DNA from: Stercoripulliclostridium_A sp963642145
Lineage (GTDB): Bacteria > Bacillota > Clostridia > Christensenellales > DTU072
Length of the DNA stretch: 42,364 bases
NCBI GenBank assembly: GCA_963642145.1
Contig: CAVIFU010000010.1
Span: 1-42,364 of the forward strand
Direction of reading: 5' to 3'
Part shown: one piece after another, positions 18,801-25,340 of the stretch
Layout: each line of letters opens with the position of its first letter
Position numbering within the stretch: position 1 is the stretch's first letter
Translations under genes and position numbers: made by a program
Notes under the pieces: model-generated
Seen by the model: only the letters and a program-made list of their open reading frames with translations
Databases searched by the model: none
Told to the model about the DNA's origin: nothing

Positions 18801-21212
18801 GGTCCCGAAGGCGGACTCCTGCCCGACAAGGTAATCGTCACGGACGGCGGTGCGTACATGGATATCGTAAGCATCGCGTATGACGTACAATCGCTTACCG
18901 CTACCGTCAGATGTAAGTACGTGTTCAGGTCGTTCAGCGACAGCCGTTACATCAGCGGCGACGCCGAGGGCTATGGCGAGAACAGCGACAAGATGTATAT
19001 CAACTTCACCGTTCCGCTCAAAACCTACGAGTACAACAAGATCGAAACGGACGTAAGTTTTTCGCGCGAACTCTACTCCTTCCCGTTCGGCAAAGACTTG
19101 ACGGCAACCGCCATGCCCGCAACGACAAGCGGAATAAGCCCGTTCTGGGATATGACGGGAGTAAACCGCAACAAAGCCGGTGTGTATGAAGTGCAATGGT
19201 ACTTAAAGAACGCATACGGCAAGATTATTTCCGACACAATCAAGGTCGAGATAAGCAAGACTACCATTACGTCCGCCGACATCACGTGGAAAGAAAACGA
19301 TACCGGCGAAAGCTTCCTCAATCGCACCTATGACGGAAAAAGCAGAAACATATCGGAATGGTTAGAGATAGGCGAATTCCTACGTGAGGACGGTAAACTC
19401 GGCGCTCTTAACGGATATACCGTGGAGTACAGTACGGACGGAGGCAGCAATTGGAGCACCGAACAGCCCACAGACGCCGGCAATTATCTTGTAAGAATCA
19501 TCGTAAAGGAAAACGACGACTACAACGTAACGGGCTCGGTAGAATACACCATGCACATAAATAAGCGCGAGGTAAAGAGTTCCGACGTGTATTTCTATGA
19601 CGAATCGAAAAATATGATAGGAGAAAGCGAATACAAATATATCGACAGCAAGGGAGTAAGCAGAACGCTCAATATAAGGCAAATAGAGTTTACATACAGC
19701 GGAAAAGAGCTCTTGCCCGGTATCGCGAGCCCGGAAGGCGCCACTTACGAAACTTCCTTTGCCATTTACGATCCTACCAAGGGTGATTACCAAACCTATG
19801 ATTCTCCCGTGCGCCCCGTAAACGCCGGCGTGTATATCATGAGAATCAATTTCCCGAGTAAGTCGAAGAATACAAACTTTACGATAACCGATGACGTAAG
19901 GACGATGGTTATAGTCATCAAGATCAATCCGAAGACGCTCAGAGTCACGCTCGCTCGGTCGCTCGATTACACAGGCTATTACATGAACGCCAAGATAGAA
20001 AATCTCGACGCGGAATATCCTACAAGCGGAATAACTTACACTTATGACGGCATACCCGAGGGCGATAAGATCCGTAACGCCGGCACGTACAAGGTAACCA
20101 TTAGCTTCCCGGAGACAACTAACTACATAATCGCCGGGCTGAATGAAAAAGGCGAACTTACCGGTAACGTCGAGATCCTCAAGAGGGAAGTGGTAGTCGA
20201 TATCAACACGGTAGAGAGCGAGTACCTCGACGAGCTTAAATCGTTCGACAGCGCCATGACGTTTACACATACCGTCGGCGGCGTTGCGGAAGAAGGCATT
20301 GTCGGTACCGACAATATCGACACCGTAAGGGAGCTCTTTGAGATAGCATGGGACGGCGGAACGCTCACGTACAAGCACATGGTCGGCGACTATACGCTTA
20401 TATCCGAGAACGATCCCGTACACAATAACTACACGTTTACGGCGATAAACGCAGGTACTTACAAGATAGTTGCGTACTCCGCGAACACCGAAGTTATCGA
20501 GAACAAAGCAATGTTTGACCAAAAGTTGGAAAGCCTCAAAGACGGCGACGTTGCAAGGTGGTATCTGAAAGCCGGCAATTACGGCACCTTGACGCTTAAC
20601 AAGAACGCTTCTCTGTCCGTTGTCGGCTGTTACGACTTAAATTCCGAAGACGAGAGCATAGCCGTGACGTTCGAATCCGTAACGGTGGAAAAGGGAGCGT
20701 TGCAACTCGACATCGTTGCAATGAAGGATAAGGCGAACGGCGCAGCCGTCACGCTCGGCGCAAACGCAAGCAATCTGAATGTATCGCGTTCAAAATTCTA
20801 CAAGAGCGGCGCCAACGTGCTTACGGGCTCGATGGCGATAAGGGCAAAGAACGGCTACGAAGCAACCGTATACGTCGATGAATCCGAGTTCACGGGCTTC
20901 AACAACGCCATCTACCTCGAAAGCGGTTCCGTAGAAGTGAACGATTCCGTATTCGAGGGCAATACCAACGGCGTCGTAGTCCGTAGCGGCGATATTCTGC
21001 TCAGAGGTAATACCTTCAAGTCGAACACCGGTAGGGCGGTAGACATAGTATCGAGTACGGCAGACGCAAGTATTTTAGACAACAAGTTTATAGTCAATAA
21101 CGTGGCAATCCGCACGGCGGTTGAACTGCGTAGGGACATAAGTCTGCAAAACGAATTCAGGCAAAACGCCGTAATGTTCGACGGAGTCGAATTCGACTAC
21201 GTCGGTAAATAA
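9858..21212 (+). CDS. Giant repeat lipoprotein with MBG-like and beta-helix C-terminus (3,784 aa)
   Basis: I chose the ATG at 9858, four codons inside the longest frame, because GGAGG (9848-9852) sits 5 nt before it and the resulting N-terminus is a standard lipoprotein signal with lipobox LFAC and cysteine 25. A Ser/Thr/Asn/Asp-rich linker follows. The N-terminal region parallels the upstream giant protein (APFGEKFDALT near residue 228; GLFMGDI versus GSFMGDV), so the two are tandem paralogues. The middle holds about ten D-P-Y / LP / Trp modules (for example residues 1234, 2105 and 2769). Residues from about 3135 to 3460 are MBG-like Ig repeats (TYDGKS, DAGNY, NAGVY, NAGTY signatures). Residues from about 3560 to the end look like a right-handed parallel beta-helix (VFEGNTNGVVVRSGDILLRG style rungs). 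The gap to the upstream gene is 48 nt with no terminator, so the two are probably co-transcribed. The exact ligand is unknown. A surface adhesin or carbohydrate-contacting role is plausible. Confidence 0.85.
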   Translation: MKNKALKLLLLILIVVLATGVLFACNSSGNTDNSGSDTTDNTDNNSSSTIDKSAAGEEITNALLNAGTVIDNAKSGTRHVTSEYTLRVNNANVAVYYQANYSLEQAQDSEIMLRVYNYAENVNMLFVYYDGVDLYYSFKEQKIKVEGFGSTASFKTFYDFITLADMSRVLFDDTMASYIGQMASSFADAKNISKIILSDTSANYTIKNINLDSYKTTVNDFITDKIAPFGEKFDALTSYFLGVEISDIARAQVGLFTAEKLFVLLNKKDVVGSDGVTRQEYVASNLDLTFSGNQANYEDDYYFNVQYATSDAKETITLDKLVDPDSNVYEKSMAGHRIFGGTLAIPAAEALYDAEIRMVLDAETNANNQISARFTGATKDGETKEPEIAFYYKDGVSYLDCKGILSSYVGSVVDYAALGFPKLKSTGLNVTNELKKVSLNLFSLLSEGVSFDSLFSDGETDSRVQTFINKSNSKDGVFSVTIDSEFIKDIVGGDSTSVIESVAELFGIQSDMVKAVLDLGYLDDLCVVISYNTNNGNIAFDVQVGGESELTLTLEPEEVPADGTQANYPDESYFGEEFKEYVEPEVITLDFEADMHTIDSENGNISTFLGLFMGDISGTNTTYPLSPSDRVLLSGSLSEKGDETYINANLTINGELIVAFATDQTYPDDVYVDNRQLGVKYKMSKQVLEELIAELASDGKVWSSQSFVQTIAELLENSKATTDGKKISLIVSPYKVNNETKDPLKELIGVENFYAALKLSFRFAMVDAPTNTEEYCDPKITVEAEQTFGSIYEARWQDTAKVSFGGTEKEFALTFKEEITTNKSTYRPKAKLFGKTVEYVMQITDANGTKVVWSLASSNYEFDPIDESPLPDKIGVVYEDGTEGKLKYRIIGFTDKYNNGNIGKLLQQGMAASEYTLIIGEGSIGEKTFGVTVSVKSRVVKPAQDNDYIQQEVDGERIQIPVVAHVTIDPYEYYARKAAEGDNFHPIVYDNSGKTELTLKFYEVGSMSKTYDENVDFDWNFDDSYVKYSGGEYNIVGKYKSLYIALNVIVEAKEVNYIKINSEENGYYTIDSLVTETYTIPTKTTFKEVDGGFEIDDFVRVYFKDGHYRVIGAKPEGSSFGFEEDTDFDGYFYKDGITWKYAEGNYLHIDGSKVPLNGEASQDTATFGESATIGRQTITLNVVNPSRNIGRFSDNESGIVSRTEENGNYVYEKRADIQLSEAWFDKEGTKFFKFDPYSSTSDNKKLPNKVYLNVIFEGKTQKRAYDIVWDDSNGIVDKDGNILADVAEETYLIAYGTVGDGDITQRLTMAIHNLSIGYSNVEMYVKDDEKDDEYDEYKFVEKDGKYYVDGLNPYQHVTLPTHITLKFPEGSGVADKEKVKVTWFYKKGQEATGQEVIVQEVTESTILPSGNVSETVVVYADVKEEGMRLPQRVELNLNFVKSTVTSDRIYGVYDAADKKESLSEEDGVKFAEVDTYSEESAELYNNIVDNLMGTDAKIGIGFSDGSLVEGIPVVWENIQEFISVLEDPRGSSSYYNNGDYKNDVFVLKGTIYKDTVLKTEVKMNFKVGTRIVGSINLNNIEKEYTQRGDSGEAAIEVSTSVCKYIENATTGKVEPIGANYVNITFNKMYALRIPDAQGNQKLATPKEYINYVLQAVTLGFGSKNDTKDLTSVLPDDFKFNECVYGTATNTEEGFEVKSDEATVSIIFTINKLSSGSCVQPTRVTLVYLKDAPVEEVATETVELFNADGTPKYDTTDGYTLSQSYDIEYAKSGKVTYDNLEWKVAETIAYGGITKPIDESITNISSELLTGLFSTKGARTFKLYATLPDGTKYQRHISVYPKDIQSTKYSTPYSGKYKVVDGELIINNVYEYLPVASIAEGLVSSIVPNETQTYIGEYDITFRLENGWVPSAEFAGDDGKFDIAKMSAKITSQGLTHEEFATGTIVGYNGERQTVKLYITVRTLNEGKVTHKDYNFDANRRLVFDQYSSSSNNGTFVLPKDITVTFGSNDPVSYTFGANADIKFAIKNVNSNEYEDITAITYNNKGHTLGSAYGEPNDPLNIRVTLPDGNSGVSFSVVFPNREINSVYYAHDTDDGVKYIEGVYYVDPYDASTYTLPIEVGVKYKGTDDITPVNVKWTPYDNAEDAFTSDDSGNYRYKGGSADYFGKGYAFYSSLRSFDDQDATQYFVMQVYVLDRRIESWDSAIGKGTYEIDNPFTAIVDDIPSEGNTFVALESGFDGSFGVTLQALNDELKNKTGKVSVTIFGGMYASGFDVYAAYTSVTSPVTPAIKWYTAYEANGAKILLENDDISISGGFNMTIYGVLGYGEEESTFGQTITLTLTAAKWSFIKINMGDGDAAYIVEVNEYTGLCIEDQFGVKFQVTGTTDGRELSFYPEDRVKGDADKMRSVISWEQNPDGSDNYAAVFYNNYKKSDANRIRTEYIYKLDRQMIGVDEIDFGYGDGMGESGNVDLVIDPLNPYVPLTATAQGVVQKDGESNTITFDTVNLDWVNKDSSSTESIYNMPMGGGSRSILCNVTVPGSAQIFPFVVNVTYLNRKPTAIYTEESGYTTEAKTEQGYYTLMQIITEGGNEQRRSYFTVNPTPQDVNLYVQDGSSNVYYKATGSSTYSKSAYILPRELMAEYPAYDIGSIEYEAANTKLGTTMYFTNVEWVLSRDITLVGTSVQGGVITAKVRKFTLKYIIDGKEVYSEEYDYLDEEGTVLGGQYDISLTTVDRTVESTYIIVDGEEKTLSEVPQGSVINYQKAADEFYIDPYAISFPDDIYVVFKGVSVPYHATNVEWTYDESYLSRTEVISGRIGADAMYTMGTMKVYGTELSIQFTIKGRNINITKETASGEETQEPLVGGTLYVIKDRPVSEQLPDHLYYRFEYDDGTAQIASVPLKFSETSIANISTAKAGNTYSNVKATLGWVDDDNITFTIIVIDPKLYTVNATESAVGGSTSYSNGGFYYDYISVGVNTFGAFVAGPEGGLLPDKVIVTDGGAYMDIVSIAYDVQSLTATVRCKYVFRSFSDSRYISGDAEGYGENSDKMYINFTVPLKTYEYNKIETDVSFSRELYSFPFGKDLTATAMPATTSGISPFWDMTGVNRNKAGVYEVQWYLKNAYGKIISDTIKVEISKTTITSADITWKENDTGESFLNRTYDGKSRNISEWLEIGEFLREDGKLGALNGYTVEYSTDGGSNWSTEQPTDAGNYLVRIIVKENDDYNVTGSVEYTMHINKREVKSSDVYFYDESKNMIGESEYKYIDSKGVSRTLNIRQIEFTYSGKELLPGIASPEGATYETSFAIYDPTKGDYQTYDSPVRPVNAGVYIMRINFPSKSKNTNFTITDDVRTMVIVIKINPKTLRVTLARSLDYTGYYMNAKIENLDAEYPTSGITYTYDGIPEGDKIRNAGTYKVTISFPETTNYIIAGLNEKGELTGNVEILKREVVVDINTVESEYLDELKSFDSAMTFTHTVGGVAEEGIVGTDNIDTVRELFEIAWDGGTLTYKHMVGDYTLISENDPVHNNYTFTAINAGTYKIVAYSANTEVIENKAMFDQKLESLKDGDVARWYLKAGNYGTLTLNKNASLSVVGCYDLNSEDESIAVTFESVTVEKGALQLDIVAMKDKANGAAVTLGANASNLNVSRSKFYKSGANVLTGSMAIRAKNGYEATVYVDESEFTGFNNAIYLESGSVEVNDSVFEGNTNGVVVRSGDILLRGNTFKSNTGRAVDIVSSTADASILDNKFIVNNVAIRTAVELRRDISLQNEFRQNAVMFDGVEFDYVGK

Positions 21213-21220
21213 AAATCGGT

Positions 21221-21252
21221 ATAGGGAGGCAAGCCACGGCTTACCTCCCTAT
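21221..21252 (+). terminator. Terminator-like hairpin after the giant lipoprotein operon
   Basis: ATAGGGAGG (21221-21229) pairs with CCTCCCTAT (21244-21252). An inner AAGCC/GGCTT stem is separated from the outer stem by one mismatch. The position, 8 nt after the stop codon, suits a terminator. The T tract on this strand is short (ATTTA), so efficiency is uncertain. On the opposite strand the hairpin is followed by a better T-run. Confidence 0.6.
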
Positions 21253-21300
21253 TTAGCGCAACCTAAACGCCTCTATAAGATTTACTTACATCTCCAACGC

Positions 21301-21329
21301 TTGATATGCGCGGATTTATAATATATAAT
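21301..21329 (+). promoter_or_regulatory. tilS promoter positioned for a leaderless transcript
   Basis: TTGATA at 21301-21306 and a perfect TATAAT at 21324-21329 are separated by 17 bp. Six bases follow the -10 element before the ATG at 21336, so the expected transcription start is the A of that ATG. No Shine-Dalgarno sequence precedes it. An alternative TATAAT at 21317-21322 lacks a matching -35 element. Confidence 0.7.
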
Positions 21330-21335
21330 ATCCGT

Positions 21336-22613
21336 ATGATTAAACTGTCGAAAGAAAAAGGAAAAAAGATAGGACTCGCTGTTTCCGGCGGTGCGGACAG
21401 CATGGTAATGTTGCATTTGTATATGGAGGCGCAAGCGGACATCGTTGTTATCAATGTCGAGCACGGTATCAGAGGCGAAGCGTCGGTAGAAGATAGCGAG
21501 TTTGTGCGCGCGTTTTGCGTAGAGCACGGCATACCGTGCAGAGTGGTGGGAGTAAATGCGCCCGAATACGCGCAAAAGCACGGCTTAGGGATAGAACTTG
21601 CCGCAAGAACGCTCAGGTACAAAGTTTTTGACGAGATGCTTGCAAGTAAAGAAGTGGATTGCATAGTCCTCGCGCATCATATGGACGATCAGGTCGAAAC
21701 GATATTCATGAGGCTTCTCAGAGGCACCGGCATACGCGGAATAAGAGGCATCGTAGACAGACCCGGGTACATACATCCGTTGCTCGGCGTCACGCGCGAT
21801 GAAATCAAGGCGTACGCGGAGGAACACGACATAAAATACAGAGAGGACGCCACCAATTTGGAGTCCGCATACACCCGCAACTATTTGAGACATGAGGTTT
21901 TGCCGAGTATCAAAGTAAGGTTTCCGCAGTACGCCAAGGCAATAATCAAGCTTGGCAAGGCTGCGGAGGAAACTGAAGACTATATGATGGGGCAAATCGT
22001 TCGCGCAACCAAAGAAGGCGACGGCATCGGTTTGCCGATTTCCGTACTCGACGCACATCCTGCAATTGCCAAAAAAAGCATAGCGGAGGCTCTTAGAAGC
22101 ATAGGTTGTGACCACGATATAGAAAGTACCCATCTAACCGCCCTTGTCAAATTGAAGGACGCTGAGAACGGCGCAAAAATCAATCTTCCGTTCGGATACG
22201 ACGCGTACAGATCGTACGACAGACTGCGCATTATTCCGAGGCGCGAGCGTTGCACTTATAACGAAAAATTCGATTTGGGTACCGAATACGCCTTTGGCGG
22301 ATACCGATACTCATTTGTAGAGTACGACGCAATCGTCAAAGGGTTGACGTTTGACGCGGAGAGCATTCCCGAGGGCGCCGTGGTACGCACGCGCGAAGAG
22401 GGCGACAGATTCCGCCGTTGCGGCGGAAGGGAAAAGAAGCTTTCGGACTACCTCACCGACATCAAAATCCCGAGATATATGCGCGATAAACTCTTACTTA
22501 TAGCTTGCGGACAAAAGGTGTACGCAATACTCGGCGTAGAAATATCCGATGAGGTAAAAATTACGGAATCAACACAGAAAATATATAAAATAGAAATAGG
22601 AGAAGATGAATAA
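21336..22613 (+). CDS. tilS: tRNA(Ile)-lysidine synthetase TilS
   Basis: TilS is an essential cytosolic enzyme that uses ATP and lysine to convert the wobble C34 of tRNA-Ile(CAU) to lysidine, changing both codon reading and charging from Met to Ile. The N-type ATP-pyrophosphatase loop SGGADS is at residues 17-22. A TilS C-terminal domain follows (REEGDRFRRCGG, SDYLTD and a final beta-rich tail). Length (425 aa) is normal for the family. I place the start at 21336, not the in-frame ATG 30 nt upstream: the predicted promoter overlaps that upstream ATG, and the enzyme's N-terminus then begins just before the P-loop. Its stop overlaps the next start by one base (TAATG), implying translational coupling to hpt, an arrangement common in Firmicutes. 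Confidence 0.93.
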   Translation: MIKLSKEKGKKIGLAVSGGADSMVMLHLYMEAQADIVVINVEHGIRGEASVEDSEFVRAFCVEHGIPCRVVGVNAPEYAQKHGLGIELAARTLRYKVFDEMLASKEVDCIVLAHHMDDQVETIFMRLLRGTGIRGIRGIVDRPGYIHPLLGVTRDEIKAYAEEHDIKYREDATNLESAYTRNYLRHEVLPSIKVRFPQYAKAIIKLGKAAEETEDYMMGQIVRATKEGDGIGLPISVLDAHPAIAKKSIAEALRSIGCDHDIESTHLTALVKLKDAENGAKINLPFGYDAYRSYDRLRIIPRRERCTYNEKFDLGTEYAFGGYRYSFVEYDAIVKGLTFDAESIPEGAVVRTREEGDRFRRCGGREKKLSDYLTDIKIPRYMRDKLLLIACGQKVYAILGVEISDEVKITESTQKIYKIEIGEDE

Positions 22614-23149
22614 TGCATCAAGACGTTAAAGAAATACTTTTGACTTCGGATCAAATTGCCGCTCGCGTCAAGGAGCTCGGTGAGCAAATCACCGAGGACT
22701 ACAAAGGACAATCGGTACTTATGGTAGGTATCTTGCGCGGAGCCGTCGTGTTTTTTGCCGACCTCGTCAAGAACGTCGATCTCGACGTCAGATTCGACTT
22801 CATGGTAGTTTCGAGTTACGGCAACGGCGCCGAGTCATCGGGCGAAGTCCGTATAGACAAAGATCTCGCTCAGCCCATAGAAGGCATGAACGTCATAATC
22901 GTAGAGGACATTATCGACACCGGCTACACCCTCAAAAACCTCAAGAGGCTGTTGCTTACCCGCAATCCCGCCAGCCTCAAAATCTGTTCGTTGCTCGATA
23001 AACCGTCTCGCCGCAAAGTCGAACTCGAAGGCGATTACGTAGGCTTTGCCGTGCCAAACGAGTTTGTCGTGGGATACGGCTTGGATTATGCGGAGAAATA
23101 CCGCAACCTGCCCGATATAGGCATACTTAAACCCGAAATATATTCGTGA
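22613..23149 (+). CDS. hpt: Hypoxanthine phosphoribosyltransferase
   Basis: Purine salvage enzyme that transfers phosphoribose from PRPP to hypoxanthine or guanine, giving IMP or GMP in the cytosol. The PRPP-binding signature VEDIIDTG is at residues 97-104. The conserved GILRGA loop lies near residues 39-44, and the base-binding region near the C-terminus (GFAVPNEFVVGYGLDY) is intact. The 178-residue length matches bacterial HPRTs. AGGAGA (22598-22603) provides ribosome binding inside the end of tilS. The gene overlaps tilS by 1 nt and cca by 4 nt, so the three are one translation-coupled operon. Confidence 0.95.
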   Translation: MHQDVKEILLTSDQIAARVKELGEQITEDYKGQSVLMVGILRGAVVFFADLVKNVDLDVRFDFMVVSSYGNGAESSGEVRIDKDLAQPIEGMNVIIVEDIIDTGYTLKNLKRLLLTRNPASLKICSLLDKPSRRKVELEGDYVGFAVPNEFVVGYGLDYAEKYRNLPDIGILKPEIYS

Positions 23150-24489
23150 AAACCGAGTTTCCGCAAGAACTTAAAGAACTTGCGGAGATATTCCCCGCAA
23201 GGCTGTACGTCGTAGGCGGTGCGGTAAGGGACGTCCTACTCGGATACAAACCGCAAGACTACGATTTGGCGTCGTCCGCTAAGGCGGAAGATGTGCTTAC
23301 CGCGCTTGGAAAGACGCGTTTTCGTGCCGAGCACAATTCACTCAAGCTCGGCACTTTGTCTATACGCGGTAACGTCAAATACGAGTATACCGCGTTCCGC
23401 AAGGACAGCTACACGGGTAACGGCAAGCACGAACCCGAAAAAGTGGAGTTTGTAGACGACGTGGAGGTGGACGCAAGAAGGCGCGACTTTACCGTAAACG
23501 CAATCTACATAGACGTTTTGTCCGGCGAAGTCGTCGACCCCACCGGCGGACAGGCAGATCTGAAAAATAAACTCATACGCACGGTGCGCGCTCCGCAAGA
23601 CGTAGTGGCGGAGGACGCCTTACGCATAATGCGCATGGCGCGCTTTGCTTCTTCCCTCGGATTCGAGGCGGACAAAGAACTAATAGAGGTATGTAAATTT
23701 TACGCCGAAAGCCTCAGACTCATAGCGGCGGAACGCATTAAAGACGAACTCAACAAAATACTCGTAGCGGATACCGTATATGGCATTAAGGGAGCCCATA
23801 TACGCGGATTGGAACTACTTAGAGAGATAGGCGCGTTGAAAATCATACTGCCCGAAGTCTACGACATGATAGGCGTCGAGCAGAACCGCAACTACCACGC
23901 GTATGACGTGTATAACCATACTTTGCGCGCTGTAGAGGCGTTGCCGCCCGAGCTTAGGCTTGTAGGGCTAATGCACGACGTAGGCAAGCCGGCGACTATA
24001 TCCGAAACCGGCAAAGCCACCGGGCACGACGTTTACGGCGCGGAGCTTACGCGCAAAATTATGGGACGGTTACGCTACTCAAACGAGCAAATAAGCCGTG
24101 CGGTAGCTCTTGTTCGCGACCATATGTTTGATATTGACGGTACGGAAACGGACGTTGCCGTCAGAGAATTCGTGCAGGCGAAATACAAAGAGATACCCGA
24201 CCTCATCACGCTCAAAATTGCCGATTGGAACGCAGGCGGCGTTCGTACCGGCGTTTGTCCTTCCGCGGAGAGGCTACGTAGGGTATACGACGAACTTATA
24301 GTCGAGGGCGTGCCGTTCGAGATACGCGATCTGCCGGTAAGCGGCGGAGAGCTCGAAGGCTTGGGCGTTGAGCCGAGCGACAGGGGCAAAATTCTCAAAG
24401 AACTGCTCAAAAAATCGGCGTCGGACGACAGTCTCAGGACGAGGGACGGCGCGATCGGATTTATAAAAAATCATATAAGCGGTATATAA
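23146..24489 (+). CDS. cca: CCA tRNA nucleotidyltransferase with HD domain
   Basis: Class II tRNA nucleotidyltransferase, which builds or repairs the 3' CCA end of tRNAs without a nucleic-acid template. The polymerase-beta-type head has GGAVRD (residues 24-29) followed by the metal-binding D-Y-D (38-40), then RRDFTVNAIY and EDALRIMRMARF motifs. An HD-type domain motif, MHDVGKP, lies near residue 277. Translation starts at GTG 23146, whose last bases form the hpt stop (GTGA overlap). The length (447 aa) fits. Some bacteria split CCA- and A-adding activities between two such proteins. Sequence alone does not show which type this is, but CCA-adding is the default assumption. Confidence 0.9.
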   Translation: MKTEFPQELKELAEIFPARLYVVGGAVRDVLLGYKPQDYDLASSAKAEDVLTALGKTRFRAEHNSLKLGTLSIRGNVKYEYTAFRKDSYTGNGKHEPEKVEFVDDVEVDARRRDFTVNAIYIDVLSGEVVDPTGGQADLKNKLIRTVRAPQDVVAEDALRIMRMARFASSLGFEADKELIEVCKFYAESLRLIAAERIKDELNKILVADTVYGIKGAHIRGLELLREIGALKIILPEVYDMIGVEQNRNYHAYDVYNHTLRAVEALPPELRLVGLMHDVGKPATISETGKATGHDVYGAELTRKIMGRLRYSNEQISRAVALVRDHMFDIDGTETDVAVREFVQAKYKEIPDLITLKIADWNAGGVRTGVCPSAERLRRVYDELIVEGVPFEIRDLPVSGGELEGLGVEPSDRGKILKELLKKSASDDSLRTRDGAIGFIKNHISGI

Positions 24490-24503
24490 GGGCGTCGCGC
24501 ACG

Positions 24504-24515
24504 CATAATAACCGT
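24504..24515 (+). promoter_or_regulatory. Possible -10 element directly upstream of the VanW gene
   Basis: CATAAT at 24504-24509 is followed by AACCGT and then the ATG. tilS has the same layout: TATAAT, then ATCCGT, then ATG. No Shine-Dalgarno sequence precedes the ATG. The -35 region (24481-24486, GGTATA) is poor, so this promoter is less certain than that of tilS. Confidence 0.4.
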
Positions 24516-25340
24516 ATGAAGAGGCGGTGTTTTGCGTGGGTATCGATTGTATTGATTGCCGTGTGCGTTACGGGTATAGGCTTTGCCGGCGTTCCGAGCG
24601 CGGCGCACGCGTACGTCGATGTAACGGGTTGCATGGAAAAGCTATCGAGCTATGCTACCGATTACTCTTCATCTTCCGCTTCGCGCAAGCACAACATCGC
24701 GCTTGCGGTCAAGAGCGTTGACGGCTACGTTTTGGGAGTCGGAGAGGAATTTTCTTTCAACGAGGTAGTAGGCGCCAGAACGGAAGAAAACGGCTACAAA
24801 AAGGCAAAAATAATAGTCAAAGGCAAATTCACTGACGGCGTGGGAGGCGGTGTTTGTCAGGTATCCACGACGTTGTACAACGCCGTACTTCGCGCGGGGC
24901 TCTGCGTCAAAGAAGCGCATTCGCATTCGCTTCCCGTCGTATACGTCAAGCCTTCGTTCGACGCCATGGTGTCGGGAGGCACGGATCTTAAATTCATAAA
25001 CGATACGCCGTATCCCGTGCACATCACGGGGACTGCCGACGGATTGAGGATCAGATTTACCGTTTACGGCTTTCCGACGATAACCGATGGAGAAAAGCGA
25101 GAATTTCGCAGCGTCAAAGTCAGGGACGTCACGACTTCCGAATACGAAGACGTTGTGGACGCCGACGGCGAACTCAAAGAAGGGGAAGAGTACAGAATAA
25201 TAAAAGAGCCCTTGAGCGGGCTCGTTTCCGAGGGATACCTCGATATTTATTACAGGGGAGAGCTTGTGGAGAGCGTGCGCATAAGGCGAGATTATTACGC
25301 TCCGCAAGTCGGCGTCAAACTGGTCAAGCGGTCGGATTAG
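24516..25340 (+). CDS. Secreted VanW-family protein
   Basis: The protein begins with MKRRC and a hydrophobic segment ending near residue 32 (SAAHA), a probable Sec signal peptide. The VanW domain follows, with its hallmark GEEFSFNEVVG and GGGVCQVSTTLYNA motifs at roughly residues 76-125. A beta-rich C-terminal tail contains a G5-like segment. VanW was named from vancomycin resistance clusters, but its biochemical role is unknown and the family is common in Clostridia without resistance. Here there are no van genes nearby, so a resistance role should not be assumed; a cell-envelope role is plausible. The gene starts 26 nt after cca without a recognisable ribosome binding site. Its last 4 nt overlap the convergent acyltransferase gene. 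Confidence 0.85.
   Translation: MKRRCFAWVSIVLIAVCVTGIGFAGVPSAAHAYVDVTGCMEKLSSYATDYSSSSASRKHNIALAVKSVDGYVLGVGEEFSFNEVVGARTEENGYKKAKIIVKGKFTDGVGGGVCQVSTTLYNAVLRAGLCVKEAHSHSLPVVYVKPSFDAMVSGGTDLKFINDTPYPVHITGTADGLRIRFTVYGFPTITDGEKREFRSVKVRDVTTSEYEDVVDADGELKEGEEYRIIKEPLSGLVSEGYLDIYYRGELVESVRIRRDYYAPQVGVKLVKRSD

Noticed and set aside
17751..19196. Long open frame on the minus strand (about 480 codons) inside the second giant gene
   Set aside because: It lies entirely within a clear repeat lipoprotein, has no ribosome binding site and no recognisable motif. The codon preference of the giant genes keeps antisense stops rare, which also explains similar frames at 7788-8972 and 38047-38727.
21306..21335. 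Upstream in-frame ATG as the tilS start
   Set aside because: It falls within the promoter (between -35 and -10), has no ribosome binding site and would add ten residues (MRGFIIYNIR) not expected before the P-loop domain.
24516..25340. VanW as evidence of a vancomycin resistance cluster
   Set aside because: No vanH, vanA/B, vanX, vanR or vanS genes are nearby. VanW-domain proteins are common in Clostridia without resistance.
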